Made by a program: the position numbers and the translations under genes
Shown here: positions 46,739-56,124 of the stretch, piece after piece
Layout: the number at the start of each line of letters is the position of its first letter
How positions within the stretch are numbered: the stretch's first letter is position 1
Assembly: GCA_021778845.1 (NCBI GenBank)
Contig: JAJYBU010000013.1
Span: 37,284-101,283 of the forward strand
Direction: 5' to 3'
DNA length: 64,000 nt
Source of the DNA: Acidobacteriota bacterium
GTDB lineage: Bacteria > Acidobacteriota > Terriglobia > Terriglobales > Acidobacteriaceae
Notes under the pieces: model-generated
What the model was told of the DNA's origin: nothing
What the model saw: the letters and a program-made list of their open reading frames with translations, nothing else
The model's database searches: none

Positions 46739-47506
46739 ATGGTTCTGGAAATTTGTGTGGATTCGGTCGAATCGGCAATTGCTTCCGAAGCGGGAGGGGC
46801 GCAGAGGATTGAACTGTGCAGCGACCTGCATGAGGGTGGAATCACGCCGAGTGCGGGGCTGATCCGGGCCGTTCGAGGACAGGTCGGGATTCAGTTGTTT
46901 GTGATGATCCGGCCGAGGGGCGGAGATTCGGTCTATACGCGTCATGAATACGAGGTGATGCGGGAGGACATTGTGCAGGCGAGGGCGCTGGGCGCCGATG
47001 GTGTGGTGCTGGGGGTACTGGACGCTGAGGGTCATGTTGATGTGCCCCGGACGCGGGAACTGGTGCGGCTCGCACAACCGATGCAGGTGACGTTTCATCG
47101 AGCATTTGATATGTCGGCGAATCTGGAGGAGTCGTTGGAGCGAGTGATCAAAACGGGGGCGCACCGCATTCTGACATCGGGCGGCATGCAGAGCATTACC
47201 CAGGGTGCGGAGCAGGCCAGGCGGCTGATCGACGCAGCGAAGGGTAAAATCCCTATCATGGTTGGTGGCGGTGTCCGGCAGGAGAATATCCGTAAGATCG
47301 CCCTGCGAACCGGAGCAACGGAGTTTCATTGCTCATTGAGAACGCGGACGCCGAGCCCTGTCACGTTTCGCAATCAGGGCGTGAAATTGGGCGCGGTTGC
47401 TAATGATGAGTTCGCGCGCTTCGTGGTGCTCGAGGAGAGTGTCCGCGGGCTGCACGAGGCGCTGAATATGATGGAGAGCGGAGTACTTCAGGGTGTCCAC
47501 GAATAA
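46739..47506 (+). CDS. cutC: CutC-family TIM-barrel protein
   Basis: The start MVLEICVDSVESAIASEAGG followed by AQRIELCSDLHEGGITPSAG is diagnostic for CutC. Other family segments are IRPRGGDSVYTRHEYEVM, VTFHRAFDMSAN, ILTSGGMQSI and VGGGVRQENI. About 255 residues, the family's usual length; frames extending back to 46631 have no homology and would begin inside the terminator. CutC was named for copper tolerance in E. coli, but its biochemical activity is unclear. Here it lies in a glycan-degradation neighbourhood and overlaps the start of a DeoR-family sugar regulator gene by 14 bp, suggesting a role in sugar metabolism rather than copper (inference). Cytoplasmic. Confidence 0.92.
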   Translation: MVLEICVDSVESAIASEAGGAQRIELCSDLHEGGITPSAGLIRAVRGQVGIQLFVMIRPRGGDSVYTRHEYEVMREDIVQARALGADGVVLGVLDAEGHVDVPRTRELVRLAQPMQVTFHRAFDMSANLEESLERVIKTGAHRILTSGGMQSITQGAEQARRLIDAAKGKIPIMVGGGVRQENIRKIALRTGATEFHCSLRTRTPSPVTFRNQGVKLGAVANDEFARFVVLEESVRGLHEALNMMESGVLQGVHE

Positions 47507-48341
47507 TACGCAGGTTGCGGCGTCGGACGAAGTTGCGGGTCATCCGGTGCTGGCGTCGTCCAAGATCGATCGGCGAGCCAAGGAGATTCTACGGCTGCTT
47601 TTGCATCACGGAAAGACGTCGGTGGATGAGTTGACGGTCCTGCTGAAGATGTCGCCCGCGAGTGTGCGGCGCGACTTGGTACGGCTGGAAGAACGCGGGC
47701 TGGTGCATCGCACGCATGGCGGCGCGATGCTGGCGGATCAGCAAGCCACGTACGAGCCGTTCCGTTTCGATGCATCATTCAGAGTGCGCGAGGAGCGATT
47801 CACAAGAGAGAAGCAGCGCATTGCGCAGGCAGCCTCCGACCTTGTGCAGGAGAACGAGACGATCGGCATCACCGCCGGGACGACGACGACGCAGGTGGCG
47901 CAGTGTCTTCGTCATCGGAGAAATCTTCACATCATTACCAACGCTGTGAATATTGCCATGGAGCTGAGCAGCAGCGAGGGTCTGGATACCACGCTCACCG
48001 GTGGCCGGATGCGCTGGCAAGGGGCGTTCTCGCTGATTGGACCCGCGGCCATCGAGTCGCTGAATATTGTGGTGATGGACTGGGTCTTTGTGGGCGTCTG
48101 CGGAGTGGACCCGGTACATGGGGCTACGACGATCGAGGCGGATGAGGCTGCGGTGTTTCGGGCGATGACTCGCCAGACCAAGCAGGTGGTGGTGGTAGCG
48201 GACTCGAGCAAAGTGGGCATGATCAGCCCGATCATTATCTGTCCTGCGTCTGCAATCGACATTTTGATTACCGACGATGGCGTTCCGGAAGAAACCGTGG
48301 CTGCGTTTGAAAAGGCTGGCGTACGGGTCGTGATTGTCTGA
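47493..48341 (+). CDS. DeoR-family transcriptional regulator
   Basis: The N-terminal helix-turn-helix spans about residues 28-84 (KTSVDELTVLLKMSPASVRR, then RLEERGLVHRTHGGAML, the DeoR signature). The sensor domain shows ITAGTTTTQVAQCL, IITNAVNIAMEL, TLTGGRM and VVVADSSKVG, the fold that binds sugar phosphates. Length 282 aa. Starts at GTG 47493, overlapping the end of cutC. Members usually repress operons for sugar or amino-sugar catabolism. Likely targets are cutC itself and the flanking glycan genes, but I see no obvious direct-repeat operator. Confidence 0.93.
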   Translation: MSTNNTQVAASDEVAGHPVLASSKIDRRAKEILRLLLHHGKTSVDELTVLLKMSPASVRRDLVRLEERGLVHRTHGGAMLADQQATYEPFRFDASFRVREERFTREKQRIAQAASDLVQENETIGITAGTTTTQVAQCLRHRRNLHIITNAVNIAMELSSSEGLDTTLTGGRMRWQGAFSLIGPAAIESLNIVVMDWVFVGVCGVDPVHGATTIEADEAAVFRAMTRQTKQVVVVADSSKVGMISPIIICPASAIDILITDDGVPEETVAAFEKAGVRVVIV

Positions 48342-48736
48342 GGAAGCCGTGCGTAGTTCCCCCCCCCATATTCCCTCAGCCGACGCACATCCGCACTGCG
48401 ACGTCCTACCCCTGACCCGCTCACCCCATTACCAGCCATCCCAACATCATCGCCACACAAGACCACGATGTATACACGGCCTGCAGGGCCGCTTACACTC
48501 ATCGCGAACCGCAATACGCAGATTCAACCCCCGCGCCTTCGCCCCCATAATCGTGAAGCCATCGACTAGTCGATTCACCTAGTCGACTCACCCGAATGCC
48601 CACGCCGTGGACCTCTCCAGTTCTGTTGGCTCTGTCCCGCCGACACTGGTCGCAGAGGTCGCGGAAGGCAGGTTGCAGAGGTGTTGTTGCTTCCACAATC
48701 TCCCGGCAAGCACTAGCAAAGGCCGTCGTTTAAACA
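48342..48736. other. Intergenic region between convergent deoR and GH35 genes
   Basis: About 395 bp with no supported gene. It holds a perfect 14-bp palindrome ATCGACTAGTCGAT (48561-48574), followed by a second CTAGTCGA copy, and a run of eight C near 48361. No T-tailed terminator was found for either convergent gene. Confidence 0.4.
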
Positions 48737-50698
48737 CTAGTCAACGCGCGCTGGCTCCGTTGACTCCGCCTTCGGCTGAAGATAGACAGGATGATCCTCT
48801 GCGCTTACGGACACTTGTTCTCCACCGTTCAGATCCAGGATCGTCATTTTGTTCTGGCCTGCGTGCAACCACGCGCCAGGCAAATACAGGCTACCCATTG
48901 GCCCAACGTTCCAAAACCGTCCTAGCAGATGGCCATTCACCCACACCACTCCTTTACCCAGGGCAGCCGTATTCAGATACGTATCGCCGACCGTATGCAC
49001 ATACAGTTCCCCGCTATAGAAGCACGGTCCCATCGTGCATCCGTGGCGACGAAACCCCTCCGAAGGGGGCTCATTCAGCGGCATCGGAATCATCTCCCAC
49101 CCGCTAACTGCCCTTCCGGATAGCCGGACGTCCCCAAGAATTCCTGCACGCTCTCCGCGGATCTTCGTCGTGAAGTTGATTCGTCCCGAGTTCTCCACCA
49201 GGACATCAAGCCGTTGGCCGGCATGCGCCGTCACGCGTAGCTGCGTCTCTCCCAACCGCCGATCGATCACGCCTTGAAGTTGCCCATCGACGTATACGCG
49301 CGCGTAGCTATGCAACCCGCTGAACTCAAGCAAAGAGCTCTTATCGGAACCATCCGTAAAGCCTTCCGCAATCGTCGTCCGATACAGAATGTAGCCGTAG
49401 GACTGACCAACCTCTTCCATCGCAAGAGGCGACTCCGAGTGCACACCCTGCGGAAGGTTCGTCCAAAGCGAGCGAGACTTGGTAAGCTGCAACTGAGGCG
49501 CAGTCATCAGCGGCGAAGACGTCGGTACTGGTGGCAGTATGCGGTGCGTCGTGTCTGCAATAATCTTGCGCATCGCGAAGTACTTCGGTCTCAGCCTTCC
49601 TGCTTCATCGATCGGCGCATCATAGTCGTAGCTCGAAACATCCGGTTGATAGTTGTTCCCAGCGGAGTTCGCGCCGTTCATCCAGCCAAAGCTCGTGCCT
49701 CCATCCACCATGTACAGGTTGATCGAGTAACCCTTCTCAATCGCCGCACGAAGATCTGCCTCCTGCGCCGCAGCATCGGTCACGTTGTGCTTCTCTCCCC
49801 AGTGGTCAAACCAGCCATCCCAATACTCCGCGATATAGACCGGAGCCTTCGGCTGGAGTGCACGCAGGAGTGGTATCTCGTGAGGCTCCTCGCCCGTTCC
49901 AAAGTCAATGGCGGCGAGCAAGCCCGGGATCGACCCCTTCGTCAGCTCCTCGCCACCGTCCGCCGTATACAACAACGACTCCCCGAAGCCTGCATCGCGC
50001 ACTATCTGTAGCACGTCTCCAAGATATTGTCGCCGGTCTTCCTTCACATCGAAGGATCCATACTCATTCTCAATCTGCACTGCGATGATAGGACCGCCGC
50101 GGCTGGCCTGTAGCGGTGCCAGTTCCTTGCCAAGCCGCAACATCCATTGCCTCACCGCCGCAAGATACGCCGGCTCTGGACTGCGCAGCAGCATCGCCGG
50201 AATCTCTGAACCCGGCGTCTTGCTATCTTTCAAGAGCCATGCCGGATACCCTCCGAGGTCCCACTCTGCGCAAACATACGGCCCTGGTCGTAGCACCACA
50301 TGCAGCCCCTCCTGCTGCGCCTCGCGAAGAAACTCCGCCACATCATTCTGCCCACTGAAGTCGAAGACTCCTGGCTGCGGTTCATGCAGGTTCCAGAAAA
50401 TATACACCGTGATCGTATTGAGTCCCATCGCGTGAATCTTGCGCAGGCGGTCGCGCCAGTACTCACGCGGGATGCGCGCATACTCGACCTCACCAGACAA
50501 TATCTGAAAGGGTTGCCCGCGCAATGAAAAGTGGCTCCCGTCAACCCGCAGCGGAGTCGTTGCCCTATCTCCAGCGTTGCTCCCCTGGATCTGCGCGACG
50601 CACGCACAGGTCAACACCGCCACCACTGCTGCACAAGTAAGAGGCCACCCAAGCCAACGCCTGCAATCTGGATATCGAACTGCAACAAGACTCTTCAT
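48737..50698 (-). CDS. GH35 beta-galactosidase
   Basis: A retaining beta-galactosidase of about 653 residues with a signal-type segment (WPLTCAAVVAVLTCACVAQ). Family signatures: FQILSGEVEYARIPREYW, GLNTITVYIFWNLHEPQPG, LRPGPYVCAEWDLGGYPAWL, the acid/base Glu near 212 in IIAVQIENEYGSF, and the nucleophile Glu near 291 in VYIAEYWDGWFDHWGEKH. The C-terminal half contains beta-sandwich jelly-roll domains (YGYILYRTTI, VWVNGHLLGRFWNVG). It lies 45 bp downstream of the GH125 gene and is probably co-transcribed. It could remove terminal galactose from complex N-glycans or plant glycans; the linkage is undetermined. Confidence 0.94.
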   Translation of the reverse strand: MKSLVAVRYPDCRRWLGWPLTCAAVVAVLTCACVAQIQGSNAGDRATTPLRVDGSHFSLRGQPFQILSGEVEYARIPREYWRDRLRKIHAMGLNTITVYIFWNLHEPQPGVFDFSGQNDVAEFLREAQQEGLHVVLRPGPYVCAEWDLGGYPAWLLKDSKTPGSEIPAMLLRSPEPAYLAAVRQWMLRLGKELAPLQASRGGPIIAVQIENEYGSFDVKEDRRQYLGDVLQIVRDAGFGESLLYTADGGEELTKGSIPGLLAAIDFGTGEEPHEIPLLRALQPKAPVYIAEYWDGWFDHWGEKHNVTDAAAQEADLRAAIEKGYSINLYMVDGGTSFGWMNGANSAGNNYQPDVSSYDYDAPIDEAGRLRPKYFAMRKIIADTTHRILPPVPTSSPLMTAPQLQLTKSRSLWTNLPQGVHSESPLAMEEVGQSYGYILYRTTIAEGFTDGSDKSSLLEFSGLHSYARVYVDGQLQGVIDRRLGETQLRVTAHAGQRLDVLVENSGRINFTTKIRGERAGILGDVRLSGRAVSGWEMIPMPLNEPPSEGFRRHGCTMGPCFYSGELYVHTVGDTYLNTAALGKGVVWVNGHLLGRFWNVGPMGSLYLPGAWLHAGQNKMTILDLNGGEQVSVSAEDHPVYLQPKAESTEPARVD

Positions 50699-50743
50699 CA
50701 CATGTTCCCCCGAGCTCTCTACTGTGCGCCAACCGCGTCTCTG

Positions 50744-52201
50744 TCACCGCAGCAAATCAGGCCTGGTCGCTGCCAGCCTTACAATCAACTCCCCAAACAA
50801 TGAGTTCGCCCACGCAAACCAGGGCCGCGTGAACTTATGAACATTGTTCTTGCTATAGCTCTCATGCATGAATCCCGTGCCTGCGGCAGAGGCTTGCAAC
50901 AGTGTGAGCATGTGGCGAATCTCCATGCCGGAACCAGGTCCCCGGCCCGCTGTCAGCGCATAAATAATCTGCGACATCGGCCAGATCATATTCGCGCCTT
51001 CATGCGGCCCTCCAATCCCCTCGCTTGCGCTTCCCTTGAAGTACCAGGGGTCTTGTTCGCTCCACACAAATGCGCGCGTACGCTCATATATCTGCTCGTC
51101 CGGAGAACTCTCCAGATAAGGCAACGCCAAAAGGCTAGGCACATTGGCATCGTCCATCAACAACTGACGGCCAAACCCATCCACCTCGTAGGCCCAGATC
51201 GTGCCCCCTGGTCTCTTTGCAGTCGCATACTCTGGCAGTGCAGCCTCCACTTCAGTCGCCAACGCCTGTGCATCATTCGCTAAGGCATAGTCATGCAAAA
51301 TCGCCGCAGCCATCTCCGCCAGCTGCCGCAACGACGTAACTGCAAACAGATTCGATGGCACCAGAAATGGATAGGTGCATGCGTCATCCGACGGCCGGAA
51401 GCCCGACGCGATCAGTCCCACAGCCTTCACCGGGTTCCCGTATCCGTCATGAGACAGAGTCTCCGTCACACGACGAGACGCACGCTGGAAGCGGTAAGGA
51501 CCCGGATTATGTTTGCGCTGCTGCACCCGCATCGTCGCCACAACCAGCTTCATCGCATCCCTCCACGGCGCATCGAACGGCTGCGTATCCCCGGTCTGCT
51601 TCCAATAGCCGCAGGCTAGCCGAATGGGATAGCACAGCGAGTCCAGTTCATACTTGCGCTCTCCCACGCCGCGCTTCATCACCGTCTTGTCATGCACGCT
51701 CCACGGCAACGGCGGCGCATCGAGGTCGGCCATGAACGCATTCGCATACGGATCAATCAGCAGGCAGCGCGTCTCCCGCCGAATCACCCCTTCAAGCACC
51801 TCGCGCAGCGCATCGTCCTTCGCGGCTAACCCAAGATACGGCCACACCTGTGCTGACGCATCACGCAACCACATCGCGGGTATATCGCCCGTGATCACAA
51901 CTGTGTCCGGTTTGCCCTCGAATGTTCCCGGCTCCACCGTCGTATCCAGCGCATTAGGGAAGCAGTTCGCAAACAGCCCTGCCAGTCCAGGGTCCGCAAT
52001 CTTCGCGCAGACCTCCAGAATCAACTGTTCAACCGCCGGGCTCCGAAACTTGCGATCGCTCGGCTTCGGACGCCTTGACGCATCGTCAACAGACTGTCCA
52101 ACCGCTTGCCCCAACAACCTCAGCATCGATCCTGAAGAACCCCCGACCCCAACCGCGCCGATCGCTCGGATAACATCCCGTCTCGTCCAAGGGTTCTTCA
52201 C
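50744..52201 (-). CDS. GH125 exo-alpha-1,6-mannosidase, Tat-exported
   Basis: GH125 enzymes remove alpha-1,6-linked mannose and are inverting, metal-independent (alpha/alpha)6 barrels. Signatures here: GDIPAMWLRDASAQVWPYL, ERKYELDSLCYPIRLACGYW, PSDDACTYPFLVPSNLFAV, NVPSLLALPYLE and GPHEGANMIWPMSQI. The N-terminus MKNPWTRRDVIRAIGAVGVGG is a Tat signal. The GTG at 52201, preceded by GAGG, is preferred; a TTG at 52258 is the only way to extend it. Length about 485 aa. It is divergent from the GH92 gene across a 131-bp shared control region and lies just upstream of GH35. GH92 and GH125 together can strip high-mannose glycans. Confidence 0.93.
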   Translation of the reverse strand: MKNPWTRRDVIRAIGAVGVGGSSGSMLRLLGQAVGQSVDDASRRPKPSDRKFRSPAVEQLILEVCAKIADPGLAGLFANCFPNALDTTVEPGTFEGKPDTVVITGDIPAMWLRDASAQVWPYLGLAAKDDALREVLEGVIRRETRCLLIDPYANAFMADLDAPPLPWSVHDKTVMKRGVGERKYELDSLCYPIRLACGYWKQTGDTQPFDAPWRDAMKLVVATMRVQQRKHNPGPYRFQRASRRVTETLSHDGYGNPVKAVGLIASGFRPSDDACTYPFLVPSNLFAVTSLRQLAEMAAAILHDYALANDAQALATEVEAALPEYATAKRPGGTIWAYEVDGFGRQLLMDDANVPSLLALPYLESSPDEQIYERTRAFVWSEQDPWYFKGSASEGIGGPHEGANMIWPMSQIIYALTAGRGPGSGMEIRHMLTLLQASAAGTGFMHESYSKNNVHKFTRPWFAWANSLFGELIVRLAATRPDLLR

Positions 52202-52332
52202 TGGCGCCTCACACTGATATTGAAACAAGCCATAACTGATCGTACGGACAGCATACAATCAAGTTTATGGCCTTTTTATCTCTATTTCATAGTATCTTTG
52301 TCTGGTAATAGGTCAGGTTCCGGAGCTAACGA
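52202..52332. promoter_or_regulatory. Shared divergent control region GH125/GH92
   Basis: A 131-bp divergent spacer containing the imperfect palindrome CTGATCGTACGGACAG (about 52230-52245) centred on CGTACG, with AT-rich DNA downstream. A regulator site is plausible but unproven. Confidence 0.35.
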
Positions 52333-54666
52333 ATGATCTCCCGTAGAAACTTTCTGCATGGTACTGCAGGGGCCCTTGCCACTGCCTGTCTTCCTTCCAC
52401 AGCACTCGCGTGGGATGCAAGCACCTCCGCCCAGGAGGATCCGCTCCAATGGGTCGACCTTCAAATTGGTACCGGCGGCCACGGCCATTGTTTCCCCGGC
52501 GCCGTCGTTCCCTTCGGCGCCATGCAGTTGAGCCCCGACACCTTCGACGACGGTTGGGACTGGTGCTCTGGCTATCACCGCTCCGATACCTCCCTCATGG
52601 GCTTCAGTCACACCCATCTCAGCGGCACCGGCTGCGGAGATCTCCTCGACTTCCTCGTCATGGCCGGCACCGGTCCCGCAAAAATCGTTCCTGGCACACG
52701 CGAAGATCCAGACAGCGGCTATCGATCGCGCTTCAGCCACGAAGACGAAGTGATGGTGCCCGGCTATTACTCCGTACCCCTCAAGGACTATGGCATTCGC
52801 GCCGAGCTCACAGCCACCGAGCGCGCCGGCCTCCATCGTTACACCTTCCCAGCTAGCAGCCAGGCCTACCTGATCCTCGATCTTCAGCATTGCTACGGCA
52901 GCGCAAACAATGTCGTCTCTGCAGAACTCTCCTCACCCTCCGCCAACATACTCGCTGGTGGACGCATAACGAAGGCGTGGGGGCCCAGTCGCCACGCATA
53001 CTTCTCGCTGCAGGTCTCGAAGACTCCCGACCGCATCGTCTTCTTTCAGGACGACCAAGAGATCGCGCCCGGCGTCGCGCCACTCAGTGGCAAGAACCTG
53101 AAGTGCGTCCTCCACTTCACCACTCACGCCAACGAACCTATTCTCGTCAAAACAGGAATCTCAGGCGTAAGTTCTGACGCCGCCGCCAACAACCTTACGC
53201 ACGAAATTCCTGGCTGGGACTTCGATCAAATCCGTCGGAGCGCTCATCAACTCTGGGCGCAGCAGATTGGAAAGATTCGTGTGCAGACCGATAACGTTGC
53301 GCACAAGAAGGTCTTCTACACCGGCCTCTATCACATGTCGCTCGGCCCCATGCTCTTTGACGACGTCGACGGTCGCTATCGCGGCATGGATGATCAAATC
53401 CATCAGCTCCCCGCGGGCAGGCACAACTACACCACCTTTTCCTGCTGGGACACCTATCGCGCCGCGCATCCCGCCTACACCTTGTTTGAATCCCATCGCG
53501 TTCCCGACTTCGCCAACTCACTCATTCGCATGGCCGTGCAAAGCCCGGATGGAATGCCTGTCTGGCCGCTTCAGGGCACCGAAACCGGCACCATGACCGG
53601 CTATCACTCCGCCGCCATCATCGCCGAAGCCGTCAATAAAGGCTTTTCTGGAATCGACATCGACGACGCCTACAAATGCATGATGAAGCGCGCCATGGTC
53701 GACGATTGGCGCGGCCTCAGCTACTACCGCAAGATGCACTACATCCCCGCCGACCTCGAATCCGAATCCGTCTCCAAGACATTCGAATACTGCTACGACG
53801 ACTGGGCCATCGCTCACGTCGCAAAGAAACTCGGCAAGACCGAAGACGCCGCTTTCCTGCGGGACCGCTCCCTCAACTACAAGAACTACTTCGATCCCAC
53901 TATCCAGTTCATGCGCCCTAAGTTCGCCGACGGCACCTGGGCCGGATCCTCCGAAGGCCACGGCCCTACTTCCTTCAACCCCATCGACCTCGGTCACTGG
54001 AGCAAGTGGCGCGACTACACGGAGTCCAACGCGTGGCAAACCACCTTCGGCATTCAGCACGACGTCGCCGGTAACATCGCTCTCTTCGGCGGCCGCAAAC
54101 CCTTTCTCACCAAACTCGATGAGCTCTTCACCACTGCCCCCACCTTGCCCGCCGATGCTCCTCCGGACATCGCCGGCATGGTCGGCCAATACGCGCACGG
54201 CAACGAGCCCTCGCATCACATCGCCTACCTCTACGTCTACGCCGGCCAGCCCTGGAAGACCCAGGCCCGCGTTCGCAGCCTCATGGAGACGATGTACGCT
54301 CCCACCCCCGACGGCATCGCAGGCAACGAAGACGTCGGCCAGATGTCCGCCTGGTTCGTCCTCAGCGCCCTCGGTTTCTACTCCGTCGATGCCGTCAGCG
54401 GCAACTACATCCTCGGCTCGCCACTCTTTGAGAAAGCCTCCGTCGATCTCGGCAACAGGAAGTTGCTCCAGATCGACGTGCACCGGTCCGACCCAGGTCA
54501 TGTTTATATCCAGTCGTTCTCTCTCAATGGCAAACCCCAGCAGCGCGCATGGTTTAACCACAGTGAGATCGCTCAGGGCGGCCAACTCAGCTTCCACATG
54601 GGCCCGCATCCCAACGAGAACTTCGCCTCTGACCCCACCGTCGCTCCACCCTCGCTCATGCTGTAA
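52333..54666 (+). CDS. GH92 alpha-mannosidase, Tat-exported
   Basis: About 777 residues with a Tat leader (ISRRNFLHGTAGALATACLP). GH92 signatures: VDLQIGTGGHGHCFPGAVVP, SLMGFSHTHLSGTGCGD, FSCWDTYRAAHPAYTLFES, the probable acid Glu564 in YTESNAWQTTF, GNEPSHHIAYLYVYAGQPW, and Glu666-Asp667 in GNEDVGQMSAWFVLSALGFY. This second GH92 is clearly distinct from the one at 19304, which has DDD where this one has NED. They may cleave different mannosyl linkages. The start ATG has GGAG eight bases upstream. It is divergent from GH125, so the two mannosidases are probably induced together. Confidence 0.94.
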   Translation: MISRRNFLHGTAGALATACLPSTALAWDASTSAQEDPLQWVDLQIGTGGHGHCFPGAVVPFGAMQLSPDTFDDGWDWCSGYHRSDTSLMGFSHTHLSGTGCGDLLDFLVMAGTGPAKIVPGTREDPDSGYRSRFSHEDEVMVPGYYSVPLKDYGIRAELTATERAGLHRYTFPASSQAYLILDLQHCYGSANNVVSAELSSPSANILAGGRITKAWGPSRHAYFSLQVSKTPDRIVFFQDDQEIAPGVAPLSGKNLKCVLHFTTHANEPILVKTGISGVSSDAAANNLTHEIPGWDFDQIRRSAHQLWAQQIGKIRVQTDNVAHKKVFYTGLYHMSLGPMLFDDVDGRYRGMDDQIHQLPAGRHNYTTFSCWDTYRAAHPAYTLFESHRVPDFANSLIRMAVQSPDGMPVWPLQGTETGTMTGYHSAAIIAEAVNKGFSGIDIDDAYKCMMKRAMVDDWRGLSYYRKMHYIPADLESESVSKTFEYCYDDWAIAHVAKKLGKTEDAAFLRDRSLNYKNYFDPTIQFMRPKFADGTWAGSSEGHGPTSFNPIDLGHWSKWRDYTESNAWQTTFGIQHDVAGNIALFGGRKPFLTKLDELFTTAPTLPADAPPDIAGMVGQYAHGNEPSHHIAYLYVYAGQPWKTQARVRSLMETMYAPTPDGIAGNEDVGQMSAWFVLSALGFYSVDAVSGNYILGSPLFEKASVDLGNRKLLQIDVHRSDPGHVYIQSFSLNGKPQQRAWFNHSEIAQGGQLSFHMGPHPNENFASDPTVAPPSLML

Positions 54667-54917
54667 CCTCGCGAGGTCTCACGCTCTGACCTCGGAGACC
54701 AAACCCAAACCAAACCCGAGTCACGCTCGCATCAACCCTTACGTCCGGACATTTGTGGTTAAGTTGAATTGCGGCATCCTGGTCGACGTTCCGCTTCAGG
54801 ACGCCTTCGGAAAGGCTCATACAGGCCCGTACGGCTCTCTCCGTCCCCAAACGAGTGATCTGATTCACCCGTACACTATTTTGAAGTTTGGTGTAGTGAC
54901 CCCATTGAATAACCAGC

Positions 54918-56102
54918 TTATTGTTTTCGGGACGTGCGACTTTTCGATGGGACGTCCATCTGTGCGGCAGCGGGAGAGTAGCGTACCGTGAGGGGTGCGG
55001 AGCTGGTGGACTCGCGAACCATGAGCTCGGGCTCGAAGAGGATGACCTCGGGGTAGGCTTCCTGGGGGGATTCGATGCGCTTGAGGAGGGTCTGGACGGC
55101 CATCTCGCCCATGCGTCGGAGCGGTTGGCGGACGGTGGTGAGGCGCGGGGTGTGGTAGGCGGCGCTGGAGATATCGTCGAAGCCGATGACGGAGATGTCG
55201 TCGGGGCAGCGGAGTCCGGCGTCGGCGATGGCGCGGATGGCGCCGATGGCGGCGATGTCGTTGAAGCAGAAGATGGCGGTGAAGTCGCGGGTGCGCGCGA
55301 GGAGGTCTCGGATGATGGGGTATCCGAGTTCGGGAGACCAGGAGTTGGCTTCGAGATAGACGCAGAGCTCGGGGTAGATGGTGAGGCCGACGCGCTTTGC
55401 CATGGCGAGGATGCCTTCCCAGCGGGAGTCGGAGTCGGAGGCCTGGCGCTGGCCCTTCATGAAGGCGATGCGGCGGTGGCCGAGGTCGTAGAGATGCTTT
55501 AAAGCGAGCAGGGCTGCGCGGTCGTGATCCAACAGGATGTTGGTGTTGCCGTTGAGCTTCTTGTGTCCGGAGATGGAGACGACCGGAACGCTGACTTCTT
55601 CATTGAGGGAAGTGTTGACCAGCAGGAAGCCATCGACGGCGCGCTTGGTGAGCAGGCGCGGATACTCGTCGATGAGGTCGCGCTTGCCTTGATGGGAGAC
55701 AACGTAGTGCAGGTAGCCGGACTGCAGGAGGTGCTCTTCGATGCCGTTCATGAGCATGGTGAAGTAGCCCTCGGAGAACTCGGGCACGATGACGCCGACG
55801 GTGAAGGTCTGGCGGGTGCGGAGGGAGCGGGCGATAGGGTTGGGGCGGTAGTCGAGGCGCTTGGCGGCCTCGAGGACGCGGTGGCGCGTGGTGGCGGCGA
55901 TGGCCGAGGCGCCGGGCGCGTTGTTCATCACCAGCGAGACGGTGGCGGGAGAGAGGCTGAGATACTCGGCGAGAATCTTCAGATTGACAGGCTTGGGACC
56001 CTCGATACTGGACTTGCGTGGCGGCATGGGCTGCAACCGTTGTACCACTTCGGGGAGATCTCTGGCTGGCGGAGTTTCGTCGTCCATGGTGATTAGCCGC
56101 AT
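54918..56102 (-). CDS. LacI-family transcriptional regulator
   Basis: A helix-turn-helix at residues 39-60 (LKILAEYLSLSPATVSLVMN), hinge YRPNPIARSLRTR and sensor domain (VGVIVPEFSEGYFTMLMNGI, IFCFNDIAAIGAIRAIAD, ISVIGFDDISSAAYHTPRLT, TVRQPLRRMGEM). At 394 aa it is longer than usual because of an N-terminal extension of about 38 residues; an alternative ATG lies at 56087. It is closely related to the LacI at 29677, including the recognition helix, so both could bind CAAACG-type half-sites. Divergent from the GH3-GH3-GH31 cluster, which is its most likely target. Codons end mostly in G, unlike the GH92 neighbour. Confidence 0.92.
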   Translation of the reverse strand: MRLITMDDETPPARDLPEVVQRLQPMPPRKSSIEGPKPVNLKILAEYLSLSPATVSLVMNNAPGASAIAATTRHRVLEAAKRLDYRPNPIARSLRTRQTFTVGVIVPEFSEGYFTMLMNGIEEHLLQSGYLHYVVSHQGKRDLIDEYPRLLTKRAVDGFLLVNTSLNEEVSVPVVSISGHKKLNGNTNILLDHDRAALLALKHLYDLGHRRIAFMKGQRQASDSDSRWEGILAMAKRVGLTIYPELCVYLEANSWSPELGYPIIRDLLARTRDFTAIFCFNDIAAIGAIRAIADAGLRCPDDISVIGFDDISSAAYHTPRLTTVRQPLRRMGEMAVQTLLKRIESPQEAYPEVILFEPELMVRESTSSAPLTVRYSPAAAQMDVPSKSRTSRKQ

Positions 56103-56124
56103 GATCGGGGTTTGGGCCTGCTCG

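Noticed and set aside
53518..54609. 363-codon open frame on the minus strand opposite the second GH92 gene
   Set aside because: Antisense of a strong GH92 coding sequence; Gly/Val/Glu-rich translation without family motifs.
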